Assembly: GCA_021824175.1 (NCBI GenBank)
Contig: JAKALP010000009.1
Coordinates: 62,001 to 126,000, forward strand
Origin: Deltaproteobacteria bacterium
GTDB taxonomy: Bacteria > Desulfobacterota > Desulfobacteria > Desulfobacterales > Desulfosarcinaceae
DNA length: 64,000 bases
Direction of reading: 5' to 3'
In this document: in pieces, positions 1 to 7,039 of the stretch
Layout of the letters: every line of letters begins with the position of its first letter
Position numbering within the stretch: the first letter of the stretch is position 1
Position numbers and translations under genes: made by a program
The notes under the pieces: model-generated
Told to the model about the DNA's origin: nothing
The model's database searches: none
What the model saw: the letters and a program-made list of their open reading frames with translations, nothing else

Positions 1-1
1 T

Positions 2-376
2 AGCGGCGTGACCGCGGTGGTGGAAGGCACCGGCGACCATGCCTGCGAGTACATGACCGGCGGCCGGGTCGTCATCCTGGGCCCCACGGGCCGCAATGTG
101 GCGGCCGGCATGAGCGGCGGTATTGCCTATGTGCTCGATGAGACCGGCGATTTTGCTTCCCGGCGCTGCAACTTCGAGATGGTGGCCCTGGAGAAGTTGG
201 AAGAAGCAAAAGAGATTGAAGAAGTCAAAGCCATGATCCAAAAGCATTTCGACCACACCGCCAGCCCGGTGGCCAAACGGGTGCTCGAGCACTGGGAAGA
301 AATGCTGCCCAAATTCATCAAGATTATGCCCGTGGATTACAAGAAAGCATTGTTGAGCCAGGATCAGGTGGAGTAG
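2..376 (+). CDS. gltB: Glutamate synthase large subunit, C-terminal fragment (window edge)
   Basis: The frame is open from the first base, so only the last ~124 residues are present. The segment reads [20 protein letters not shown] followed by a Gly-rich [10 protein letters not shown] stretch, which is the signature of the C-terminal GXGXG beta-helix domain of the large subunit of NADPH-dependent glutamate synthase. That domain packs between the glutaminase and synthase domains of an enzyme that makes two glutamates from glutamine and 2-oxoglutarate. The small subunit gltD lies downstream on the same strand but 2.7 kb away, with an antisense gene between them. A palindromic repeat begins at the stop codon. 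Confidence 0.93.
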   Translation, partial: SGVTAVVEGTGDHACEYMTGGRVVILGPTGRNVAAGMSGGIAYVLDETGDFASRRCNFEMVALEKLEEAKEIEEVKAMIQKHFDHTASPVAKRVLEHWEEMLPKFIKIMPVDYKKALLSQDQVE

Positions 377-583
377 TGCCTGACCGAAAATCCCCTATTT
401 TCCCAATTTCTGCGTTGGGGCAAAATTTTAATCCTCGAAATACTCCATGTATTTCCCGCCCCTGGCGGGATTAAAATTTTGCCTCCGTCTTCCTGTCCCG
501 TCGAACTTTAGAGCGGGTCGCAGATCCCGCCGCTCTTTGGCGGGAAGAACGTGGAAAAATATGGATTTTTCGGTCAGGCACTA
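374..583. repeat. Palindromic intergenic repeat element (~210 bp)
   Basis: The ends are near-perfect inverted repeats: TAGTGCCTGACCGAAAATCC at 374-393 and its complement, with one extra A, at 563-583. An inner pair (GGCAAAATTTTAATCC near 418 and its complement near 468-483) and short CCCGCC/GGCGGG hairpins lie inside. The whole block can fold into a long cruciform or RNA stem. It carries no plausible gene and looks like a non-autonomous dispersed repeat or MITE-like element, but no copy elsewhere in the window confirms this. It could also terminate gltB transcription. Confidence 0.7.
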
Positions 584-638
584 GAGTAGGGCGCTCCGCG
601 CTTTAATGTAGGTGCATGGAATGCACCCGACTATCAGC

Positions 639-2693
639 TCATTTGCTTCCCAGCGTCCCGATAAAACCGACGATTTCTTCCGCTGCTTTATTCGCTTGCC
701 CGAACTGGATGGCGTGGGAGCTGTCTACGTGGACCAGGCGGTTTCCATTGCCGCCGGTGAAGCGGTGGCCGATGAATTGAAGCACTTTGGCGTTGTCCAC
801 GATCCGGTCCTGATTCGCGATCACCATGAGCATGGGCCGGTCCACCTCCAGCATGGCCATCCATGAGAGCTCCTGGACTTCATCCATAATGCTGGCGGAT
901 TTCAAGGTGATCATGGTGGTTTTCAACGGATCGTTGGATATAAAATCCAGCCAGCGGTCCGAAAGAGTAAAATCCGTGCCTTCCATGGGGATGGGAATGC
1001 AGGCGTGATCCCTGGCCGGAGTCAGGTCAAAGGTGTCGATCATCTTGAGCACCACTTGTTCGGCAATGGAAATGACCGAGCGGAACCGTTCATTCCAGAA
1101 GAATCCCGGCGTTAACAGAATCAGGCTGTCGATTGCTTCGCCCAGGCGAACCGCGGCAACACTCGCGAACTGGCAGCCCTGGCACCAGCCCGCCAGATGT
1201 ACTCTTTTAAAAGAGCGTTTCAGATAAAGCAGATGGTGGACTACATCCGCAATAACTGCTTTCACCGTGCCCAGATCGCCCTTGGGCGTGTTCAGGCCGC
1301 ATCCGCGCCGATCCAAGGCAATCACGGTCATCTGGGGATTCAAGTTTCTTATCGCTCCCGCCAGGGGGGCCTGCCAACCCGAATGACTCATGCCGCCATG
1401 CAAAATGACCAGCGCATCTTCACCCGTTGGGGCACCCCAGGTGCGATAATGGACCTTGTAGCCGTCGGGCATTTCCAGGCTCTCAATCATTGGTGCGCTG
1501 TCATTGATCTCGAAGTTGATGCGTCCCTCAACGCCAAAGCCCTGATTCCAAACTTCGGGGGCAACGACGTTCAAGCCCATGACGGTCTTGTAGTAGTAAA
1601 AAGTATCAAGGTCCAGCCGGCCTTTATGGCCGAAGCGCAGCATGGGTTTGACCGGTTCCCACTCCATGAGGTAATCGCCGAATGCGCCTTCATGGGCGAT
1701 GAGATGCTGGCCCGCGGCGCCGGCGGCGATCATGGCGACCCGGGTGAGAAGAGAAGTTTCGCCTACGTGGCAACCGATAATAATCCTCATGTCGCGGTCT
1801 TTTAGGGCTTTAATCAGTTCCAGGGCCCGCAGCAATCCACCCACCTTGGAAATCTTCACGTTGGCGATATAGGTGCCCGCGGCGCCCTCCAAGCGATCTA
1901 AATCTTCGAGGGTGAGGAGACTTTCGTCCAGAATAATTGCCAAGCCGGTTTCCGCGTTGACCCGGCGCATGCCCTCTATATCGCGGGCGCCGACTGGCTC
2001 TTCAATGCCGAAGAAGTCGCCTTTGAGGAGCCGGATGTACTCGATTGCTTCCTCGGTGCGCCCGGCCCAGAGGTTGTTGGCATCCAGGCGGATGCGAAGA
2101 TTTTCTAACCCGTGATCCGCGGCCAACCGGGCGATAATATCCAGCTTCTTCTGATCCTTGGCCAACACACCTTTTACTTTGACCTTAAAATCGGTCATGT
2201 TGCGGATCATGTATTGGTCGGTTAAATAGGTGTAGCGCCAGGTGCGGTCGTCGCCCAAAACCGCGCTGTACCGGCTTTGGCGCGCCAGCGGTTCTATCCC
2301 CAGAAATGCTTCGATGCTTTGACCGGTTTCTCGGGCAAAAAGATCCAGTAATGCCATTTCCAGGGCACACCACGCGGATGGATAACGTTTGATAAACTCT
2401 TCATGGGTGCGGGCAAAGGCCGTCATATCTTCAAAGCAAGAAAAGCTTTGATCGCCGCTTACAAACTGCTCTCGAATCATGGCGACACTGGTGGCCAAAT
2501 CATCACCGGCCACATAGTCTCTGGGGCAGCCTTCGCCAAACCCGTAGATTCCGTTTCTTTCGGCCCGCACCCAGATACTCTCACCGTCGCTGCGGTCGGC
2601 ATGGGCATGGCGGAATTTTGTTTTTAAATGCACCCTCAGCGGGAGGGCCTCAATGCAGATACGTTGGTCAGAACTGCTGCGCGGTTGGATCAT
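639..2693 (-). CDS. Enolase-superfamily enzyme fused to Cys-nucleophile alpha/beta hydrolase
   Basis: A 684-residue two-domain protein. Residues 1-395 form an enolase-superfamily (mandelate racemase/muconate lactonizing/dipeptide epimerase group) domain. K172-x-K174 is the first lysine motif, D204, E231 and D256 are the likely Mg2+ ligands, and K280 lies in NVKISK on the opposite barrel strand, so the catalytic set looks complete. Residues ~403-684 form an alpha/beta hydrolase with HGG oxyanion loop, nucleophile elbow GWCQG (Cys504 in place of the usual Ser), D629 and H660. A Cys nucleophile occurs in dienelactone hydrolases. Start: ATG with GAAAGGAG upstream. It sits antisense between gltB and gltD, an odd place. 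Substrate unknown; a lactone- or ester-forming/opening pair is inference. MenC/MenH is a known enolase-family/hydrolase pair in one pathway but no other men gene is visible. Confidence 0.85.
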   Translation of the reverse strand: MIQPRSSSDQRICIEALPLRVHLKTKFRHAHADRSDGESIWVRAERNGIYGFGEGCPRDYVAGDDLATSVAMIREQFVSGDQSFSCFEDMTAFARTHEEFIKRYPSAWCALEMALLDLFARETGQSIEAFLGIEPLARQSRYSAVLGDDRTWRYTYLTDQYMIRNMTDFKVKVKGVLAKDQKKLDIIARLAADHGLENLRIRLDANNLWAGRTEEAIEYIRLLKGDFFGIEEPVGARDIEGMRRVNAETGLAIILDESLLTLEDLDRLEGAAGTYIANVKISKVGGLLRALELIKALKDRDMRIIIGCHVGETSLLTRVAMIAAGAAGQHLIAHEGAFGDYLMEWEPVKPMLRFGHKGRLDLDTFYYYKTVMGLNVVAPEVWNQGFGVEGRINFEINDSAPMIESLEMPDGYKVHYRTWGAPTGEDALVILHGGMSHSGWQAPLAGAIRNLNPQMTVIALDRRGCGLNTPKGDLGTVKAVIADVVHHLLYLKRSFKRVHLAGWCQGCQFASVAAVRLGEAIDSLILLTPGFFWNERFRSVISIAEQVVLKMIDTFDLTPARDHACIPIPMEGTDFTLSDRWLDFISNDPLKTTMITLKSASIMDEVQELSWMAMLEVDRPMLMVIANQDRIVDNAKVLQFIGHRFTGGNGNRLVHVDSSHAIQFGQANKAAEEIVGFIGTLGSK

Positions 2694-3066
2694 GATCTTT
2701 CTCCTTTCAAAATCAATAATCGAAATAACACTTCGATATCAAGGAAAAAATGAGTTATGATCGTTATCGTTTAAATGCAAAATCAGGCATTGTCATGGTT
2801 GTAACGTCCTCGGTGGTAATCTAGACTGGTTTACGCCAGAGGCTTTCGTGTATGTCGCAGGCTTACTCGAAACAACACAGAAAATCTATTCGAGTACGAG
2901 TACGCGTACGAGTACGAGTACGGTAAGAGAGGGGTATCATTCTTCATGTTACCGTTGTGATCTACACTCCCGAATCCTTTACCAGTGGTCTTTTAGTGTG
3001 TATTATGGGCTTATTTTGAAGATTGAATGATTAGCTTAAGCATTTAACCGATTTGCGAGCAGGGTC
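2694..3066. other. Intergenic region between divergent genes
   Basis: 373 bp between the antisense fusion gene and gltD. It contains the CGAGTA hexamer palindrome at 2891-2922 and AT-rich stretches around 2700-2780 that may hold the promoter of the minus-strand gene. No convincing gene or structured RNA was seen. Confidence 0.5.
2891..2922. repeat. CGAGTA-type palindromic hexamer array, copy 1
   Basis: Tandem CGAGTA units that invert at a central CGCG, giving a partly palindromic 32-bp block. Near-identical blocks occur at 9331-9369, 43916-43946 and 63686-63710, all between genes. Confidence 0.85.
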
Positions 3067-4539
3067 ATGGGAAAACCAACCGGATTTAAAGAATATAAAC
3101 GCGAGCTGCCCAAACGGCGGCCGGTGGAAGTACGCCTCCAAGACTTTCGGGAAATCTACCTGCCTTTTGCCAAAGACAAACTAAAGGCTCAGGCGGCCCG
3201 CTGCATGGATTGCGGCGTGCCCACCTGCATCTCGGGATGCCCGCTGGGCAATGTGATTCCCGAATTCAACGATGCGGTCTTTAAAGAACTGTGGCCGGAG
3301 GCACTGCAGCGCTTGTTGGCCACCAACAATTTTCCCGAATTTACCGGCCGGTTGTGCCCCGCGCCCTGCGAGGAGGCTTGCGTGCTCTCCATCAATGAGC
3401 CGGCCGTAACTATCGAGCAGATCGAAAAAGAGATTATCGAACATGCTTTTGCCCAGGGCTGGATTCAACCCGAGCCGCCCAAACGGCGCACCGGCAAGCG
3501 CGCGGCGGTGATCGGCTCCGGCCCGGCGGGCCTGGCCTGCGCTCAACAGCTCAACCGTGCCGGCCATCAAGTGACGGTGTTTGAGCGCGCCGACCGCATC
3601 GGCGGCCTGTTGCGCTATGGTATTCCTGATTTCAAGATGGAAAAATGGGTCATCGACCGGCGCCTGAAGATCATGGAAACCGAAGGCATTGAATTCCGCA
3701 CCAAGGCCCATGTGGGCGTCAATGTCGGCCAGGAAGAACTCAAAGCCTTTGATGCCGTGGTGCTCTGCTTGGGCTCCACCGTGCCCCGCGATCTATCCTT
3801 GCCTGGAAGAGAATTAAAGGGCATCTACTTTGCGATGGATTTTCTCTCCCGGCAAAACCGCATCAATGCGGGCGATGATCTGAAGGCCATGGGGATCGAA
3901 CCCATCAGTGCCGAGGGCAAGCATGTGATCGTCATCGGCGGCGGCGATACGGGCAGCGATTGCATCGGCACCAGCCTGCGTCAAAAAGCCAAATCCGTAA
4001 CCAATTTCGAAGCCGTGGCCCAACCCACGCCCGAAAGACCTGGACATCAGCCCTGGCCATACTACCCCATGCGTTTGCGCACCAGTTCCTCCCACGAAGA
4101 GGGCGGCCAGCGCCACTGGAGTATTTTGACCAAGGAGTTCATAGGGGAGAACGGCCAGATCAAAGAGCTGGTCACTGTGGATATCGACATGATCCCACAG
4201 GCCGGCGGCCCTCCCAAAATTCAGGAACGGCCCGGCACCCAACGCCGCTGGCCGGCGGATCTGGTGCTTATTGCCATCGGCTACGCCCACCCTGAAACCA
4301 GCGCCATTGCCCAACAGCTTGGCCTGGCCACCGATCCCCAGGGCACCATCACCACCAATACCCGCTACATGACCAGCAAGCCCGGCATCTTTGCGGCTGG
4401 CGACGCCAACCGCGGCCAGTCACTCATCGTCTGGGCCATCTCCGAAGGCCGCGAAGCCGCTCGTGAGGTAGATATCTTTCTGATGGGCGAAAGCAGCCTG
4501 CCGGCCAAGGGGTGCTGTGATATGCCGCTGATCCGGTAG
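3067..4539 (+). CDS. gltD: Glutamate synthase small subunit (NADPH, FAD)
   Basis: 490 residues, the normal size for GltD. The N-terminal half carries the Cys-rich iron-sulfur region ([17 protein letters not shown] near residue 42 and [10 protein letters not shown] near 98). Then come the FAD-binding [15 protein letters not shown] motif (~147) and the NADPH-binding [11 protein letters not shown] motif (~290), with a closing [19 protein letters not shown]. The subunit passes electrons from NADPH through FAD and Fe-S clusters to GltB for reductive amination of 2-oxoglutarate. The ATG follows GAGCAGGGTC. Related oxidoreductases such as NfnB share the fold, but the length, N-terminus and nearby gltB favour GltD. 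Confidence 0.95.
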   Translation: MGKPTGFKEYKRELPKRRPVEVRLQDFREIYLPFAKDKLKAQAARCMDCGVPTCISGCPLGNVIPEFNDAVFKELWPEALQRLLATNNFPEFTGRLCPAPCEEACVLSINEPAVTIEQIEKEIIEHAFAQGWIQPEPPKRRTGKRAAVIGSGPAGLACAQQLNRAGHQVTVFERADRIGGLLRYGIPDFKMEKWVIDRRLKIMETEGIEFRTKAHVGVNVGQEELKAFDAVVLCLGSTVPRDLSLPGRELKGIYFAMDFLSRQNRINAGDDLKAMGIEPISAEGKHVIVIGGGDTGSDCIGTSLRQKAKSVTNFEAVAQPTPERPGHQPWPYYPMRLRTSSSHEEGGQRHWSILTKEFIGENGQIKELVTVDIDMIPQAGGPPKIQERPGTQRRWPADLVLIAIGYAHPETSAIAQQLGLATDPQGTITTNTRYMTSKPGIFAAGDANRGQSLIVWAISEGREAAREVDIFLMGESSLPAKGCCDMPLIR

Positions 4540-4552
4540 AATTGTGTGGTGC

Positions 4553-4717
4553 ATGAACGAAGAAAATCATGACGAGCCCGGCGGCGAGGTCGATAAATCC
4601 CTGGTGGCGATGTTCATCAAGATGCTTCCAGAGGAACGGTTGCGCGCCAACGACCGAGCCGCCAGCGCCATTATGGAGTTGAGAAATGCCTTCAGCAAAA
4701 AAATTCGGCAGAAGTAA
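4553..4717 (+). CDS. Small acidic protein, antitoxin-like
   Basis: A 54-residue frame starting 13 bases after gltD. It contains [20 protein letters not shown] followed by a helix ending in ELRNAFSKK. This pattern (short helical protein with a PEERLR motif) is one I associate with small proteins encoded just before nucleotidyltransferase-type genes; I recall it only generally. The sequence after its TAA stop, in the same frame, resembles the C-terminus of such a nucleotidyltransferase, which supports the link. Codon use matches neighbouring genes. Function unproven. Confidence 0.5.
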   Translation: MNEENHDEPGGEVDKSLVAMFIKMLPEERLRANDRAASAIMELRNAFSKKIRQK

Positions 4718-4906
4718 ACTTATGAAATCGAGTTCCGGGGATACAAATTGCGGGTTCTCAATCTCGTCAAGCTCATTGGATTGAAACGTACCTCCCAAAC
4801 ACCGAAAGACAAACAGCGGCTTGCCGTTCTTGAAGAGGCATTGCGGCAATTGAAGAACGGACGCGAAAATTTTAAGAAGACTTGCCGTAAAAAAAGATCC
4901 CGAACC
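4718..4906 (+). pseudogene. C-terminal remnant of a nucleotidyltransferase-like gene
   Basis: Directly after the small protein's stop, in the same frame, the DNA reads YEIEFRGYKLRVLNLVKLIG and then a helix with KDKQRLAVLEEAL. This resembles the C-terminal part of small MNT/AbiEii-type nucleotidyltransferases, where a hydrophobic strand precedes 'L..LK......KD......LE..L'. The N-terminal catalytic part (G-S/G-V and DxD) is absent, so the gene appears to have lost most of its 5' portion by deletion. The frame runs on into a terminator hairpin. Confidence 0.4.
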
Positions 4907-4933
4907 GCAATCGGCAGGTTCGGGATCTTTTTG
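4889..4933. terminator. Bidirectional rho-independent terminator
   Basis: Perfect 14-bp stem AAAGATCCCGAACC (4893-4906) paired with 4917-4930, ten-base loop, A-run before and T-run after. It ends the gltD/small-gene transcript on the plus strand and the hydrolase gene (5006-5788) on the minus strand. Confidence 0.85.
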
Positions 4934-5005
4934 CTGATTCAAGATACAACGATCACATCCATCGAGCCGCGAAAGTCGTAAGGAACACCGCGGACCTCAT
5001 GGAAG

Positions 5006-5788
5006 TTATCGGCATACTGCCGGACCGCTGCCTTCGCCGTTCATGTAGTAATCCATCCAGGCGATGATGTCGCCGGAAAGCCGGCTGGCGGTGGTTCCGC
5101 TGGCATTGTACCAGGCCATATGGCCATACCCGGCGTATGAATAGTAGCATTTGGGAATATTGCCCAAACCGTTATATTCGCTGCGGGTCATGGAGGCAAT
5201 GGCCAGGGAATCGGTGCTGCCGGCCTGGATAAAAGTTGGGGACGTAATCGTTCTGAGAGTGGCCGGGGTAAATTCTTCCATCCAGGGCGCCATGCCGATG
5301 GTGGTCTTCAATTCGCCGCGCAGTTCGGACGATGCCCACAAAGAACCGCCGCCGCCTTTGGAATGACCACAGGTCTGCAATTTACCGGTATCGATCATGC
5401 CTCTGAGTTTGGCATGGGTCGTGTTGATGGTTTTGAGTCTGTCGATACAATTTTTGTGTGCATTGCGCCACTGGCTGACCATGCCCATGGTATTGGCCGG
5501 AGTGAAAGCCAGAACGACATACCCGCTTTTGGTAATGGCTTGGGACAGCCAGTCAAAATTCGCCAAAGTCTCCATGTAACCACCGGACATGGTCGTGGCG
5601 CCGGTGCGACTCGAAATGTTGCACGGGTAGTACAATTTGGCAGCGGAAGTACTGCCCACACCCGCAACATTTTCCGTGCAGACCGCATTGGTGGTCCCGC
5701 CGCCATCGCAGGCCATCCCAACAAAAGCAAAAATTGAAAGCGCCATCAACAATACAATGCATTTTCTTCCAAACAATTTTTTTGCCAT
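5006..5788 (-). CDS. Secreted lipoprotein alpha/beta hydrolase, cutinase/PETase-like
   Basis: 260 residues from the ATG at 5788, which has GGGAGGGG upstream (an earlier start at 5818 lacks one). The N-terminus is a lipoprotein signal peptide ending FVGMAC|DGGG, so the enzyme should be anchored outside the inner membrane. The core has GHSKGGGGS (nucleophile Ser), QAGSTDSLA (candidate Asp) and SYAGYGHMAW (candidate His), in the order and with the surroundings of the cutinase/polyester-hydrolase family, whose members carry GxSMGGGGS. Chlorophyllase-type or lipase alternatives remain. It stands alone between two terminator or non-coding regions. Confidence 0.75.
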   Translation of the reverse strand: MAKKLFGRKCIVLLMALSIFAFVGMACDGGGTTNAVCTENVAGVGSTSAAKLYYPCNISSRTGATTMSGGYMETLANFDWLSQAITKSGYVVLAFTPANTMGMVSQWRNAHKNCIDRLKTINTTHAKLRGMIDTGKLQTCGHSKGGGGSLWASSELRGELKTTIGMAPWMEEFTPATLRTITSPTFIQAGSTDSLAIASMTRSEYNGLGNIPKCYYSYAGYGHMAWYNASGTTASRLSGDIIAWMDYYMNGEGSGPAVCR

Positions 5789-5980
5789 GATTTCCCCTCC
5801 CTTTCGGTTCTCAGGCAATGGTTAACCACGCGGACCCTTGTCCGCTATAAAAGTAAGTGAAAAACGAAAAACTATTGTGAGGATAACAACCCGCCCAAGC
5901 AGGTACCATAAGGAAATCAAGCGGTCAATTAGGCAAAATCCTGAATCGAGGCCGGAAAACCCTAAATTCGCGGGTGGATT

Positions 5981-7039
5981 CTAGAAGAACTTAAATCGTA
6001 CTGACACCGGCATGCCGTGCACCCATTCAATAGCGGGCAGGGGCGCGACCAGGTCCAGGCGCACCAGCAGCATAATGTCGCGGGAGCCGATGGGAGAACT
6101 CAAGTCCGCTGGCAGCCGTTTGGTCAAGGTGGCATCTTCGCGCACCACGGCGGGCAGCTTGGTGCCATCCGAGAGTCTGACCACGGCTGCATGCCCTTTG
6201 CGGGCATAGCCGGCGTACTTGGGCGGGAGATATGCTTCCACATAAGGGTTTTGGGCACGGCCGAGAAGTAGAATAGGCGCGCCGTTGGCAATGGATTCAC
6301 CTTCCTTGGCAAAAATATCGAGCACTCTCCCAGCAAAGGGCGCTGTTTGGATCAGACGCGCCTGTTGATCGCTCAGGGCCATGATCTGGGCCTCAATCTT
6401 CAAACGCTGGGCTTCAGCCGCGGTATCGGTCAGCATGGCCGGTTTGACCATGCCCGGCCCAAGGCGGCCATAATCGTAGAGCGCTTGATCGTATTCAATT
6501 TTGGCGCGATTGCTTCGTTCCCGCGCCAGATCCAATTCAGCCATCGTGGCCGCGCCCTGGCTGAATAGAAATTTGATGTTTTTCAGATAGTCGGTCGCAA
6601 CCATCAAATTTTCTTCGGCCAGCGCAATTCGCTTCTTTAGATAGGCGGCTTGCGTTGCGCCCACCGGCGGCAAGCCAGGCTGCAAGGCATTCAATTCAGC
6701 ACGCTGCAGCGTAATCTGGGAAGAGAGGTCCGGATCATAAAGCCGGGCGATGGTCTGACCTTCAGCCAGGGGCTGCCCCACTTGAACGTCAATGCCCGTG
6801 ACAATACCGGTGGCCTTGCTGTTGACTTCAATTTGATCCAAGGAGATAAAACCTGGGGCGCTCACGATCAGCCAGGCCATGGAGAGCTTGAAGAGGAAGT
6901 AGAGCAGGGGGCTGGTCACGAGCAGTAGAATGATGTACCAGCGCATCTGGGCTGTGTAACGCTTGGCCGGCGCATAAGGCACCTTCATGCCGCGCACCAC
7001 GTTGGGATCATTCTCTTTTCTTAAGAAGCTGACTTTCAT
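5981..7039 (-). CDS. HlyD/Alg44-like membrane-fusion adaptor of exopolysaccharide cluster
   Basis: 352 residues from ATG 7039, which overlaps the upstream TGA as ATGA; a start at 7066 is possible. One membrane segment (YIILLLVTSPLLYFLFKL) near residue 35 is followed by split lipoyl-like halves (NSKATGIVTGIDVQVGQPL and later TAPFAGRVLDIFAKEGESI) around a long alpha-helical hairpin, then a beta-rich C-terminus. This is the layout of periplasmic adaptors such as HlyD and Alg44. No PilZ c-di-GMP domain precedes the membrane helix, unlike Alg44 itself. Coupled to the TolC-like gene, it probably links the inner-membrane synthase to the outer-membrane channel. Confidence 0.75.
   Translation of the reverse strand: MKVSFLRKENDPNVVRGMKVPYAPAKRYTAQMRWYIILLLVTSPLLYFLFKLSMAWLIVSAPGFISLDQIEVNSKATGIVTGIDVQVGQPLAEGQTIARLYDPDLSSQITLQRAELNALQPGLPPVGATQAAYLKKRIALAEENLMVATDYLKNIKFLFSQGAATMAELDLARERSNRAKIEYDQALYDYGRLGPGMVKPAMLTDTAAEAQRLKIEAQIMALSDQQARLIQTAPFAGRVLDIFAKEGESIANGAPILLLGRAQNPYVEAYLPPKYAGYARKGHAAVVRLSDGTKLPAVVREDATLTKRLPADLSSPIGSRDIMLLVRLDLVAPLPAIEWVHGMPVSVRFKFF

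Noticed and set aside
377-638. Insertion sequence at the gltB end
   Set aside because: Inverted ends exist but there is no transposase and the block is only ~210 bp, so it is listed as a repeat.
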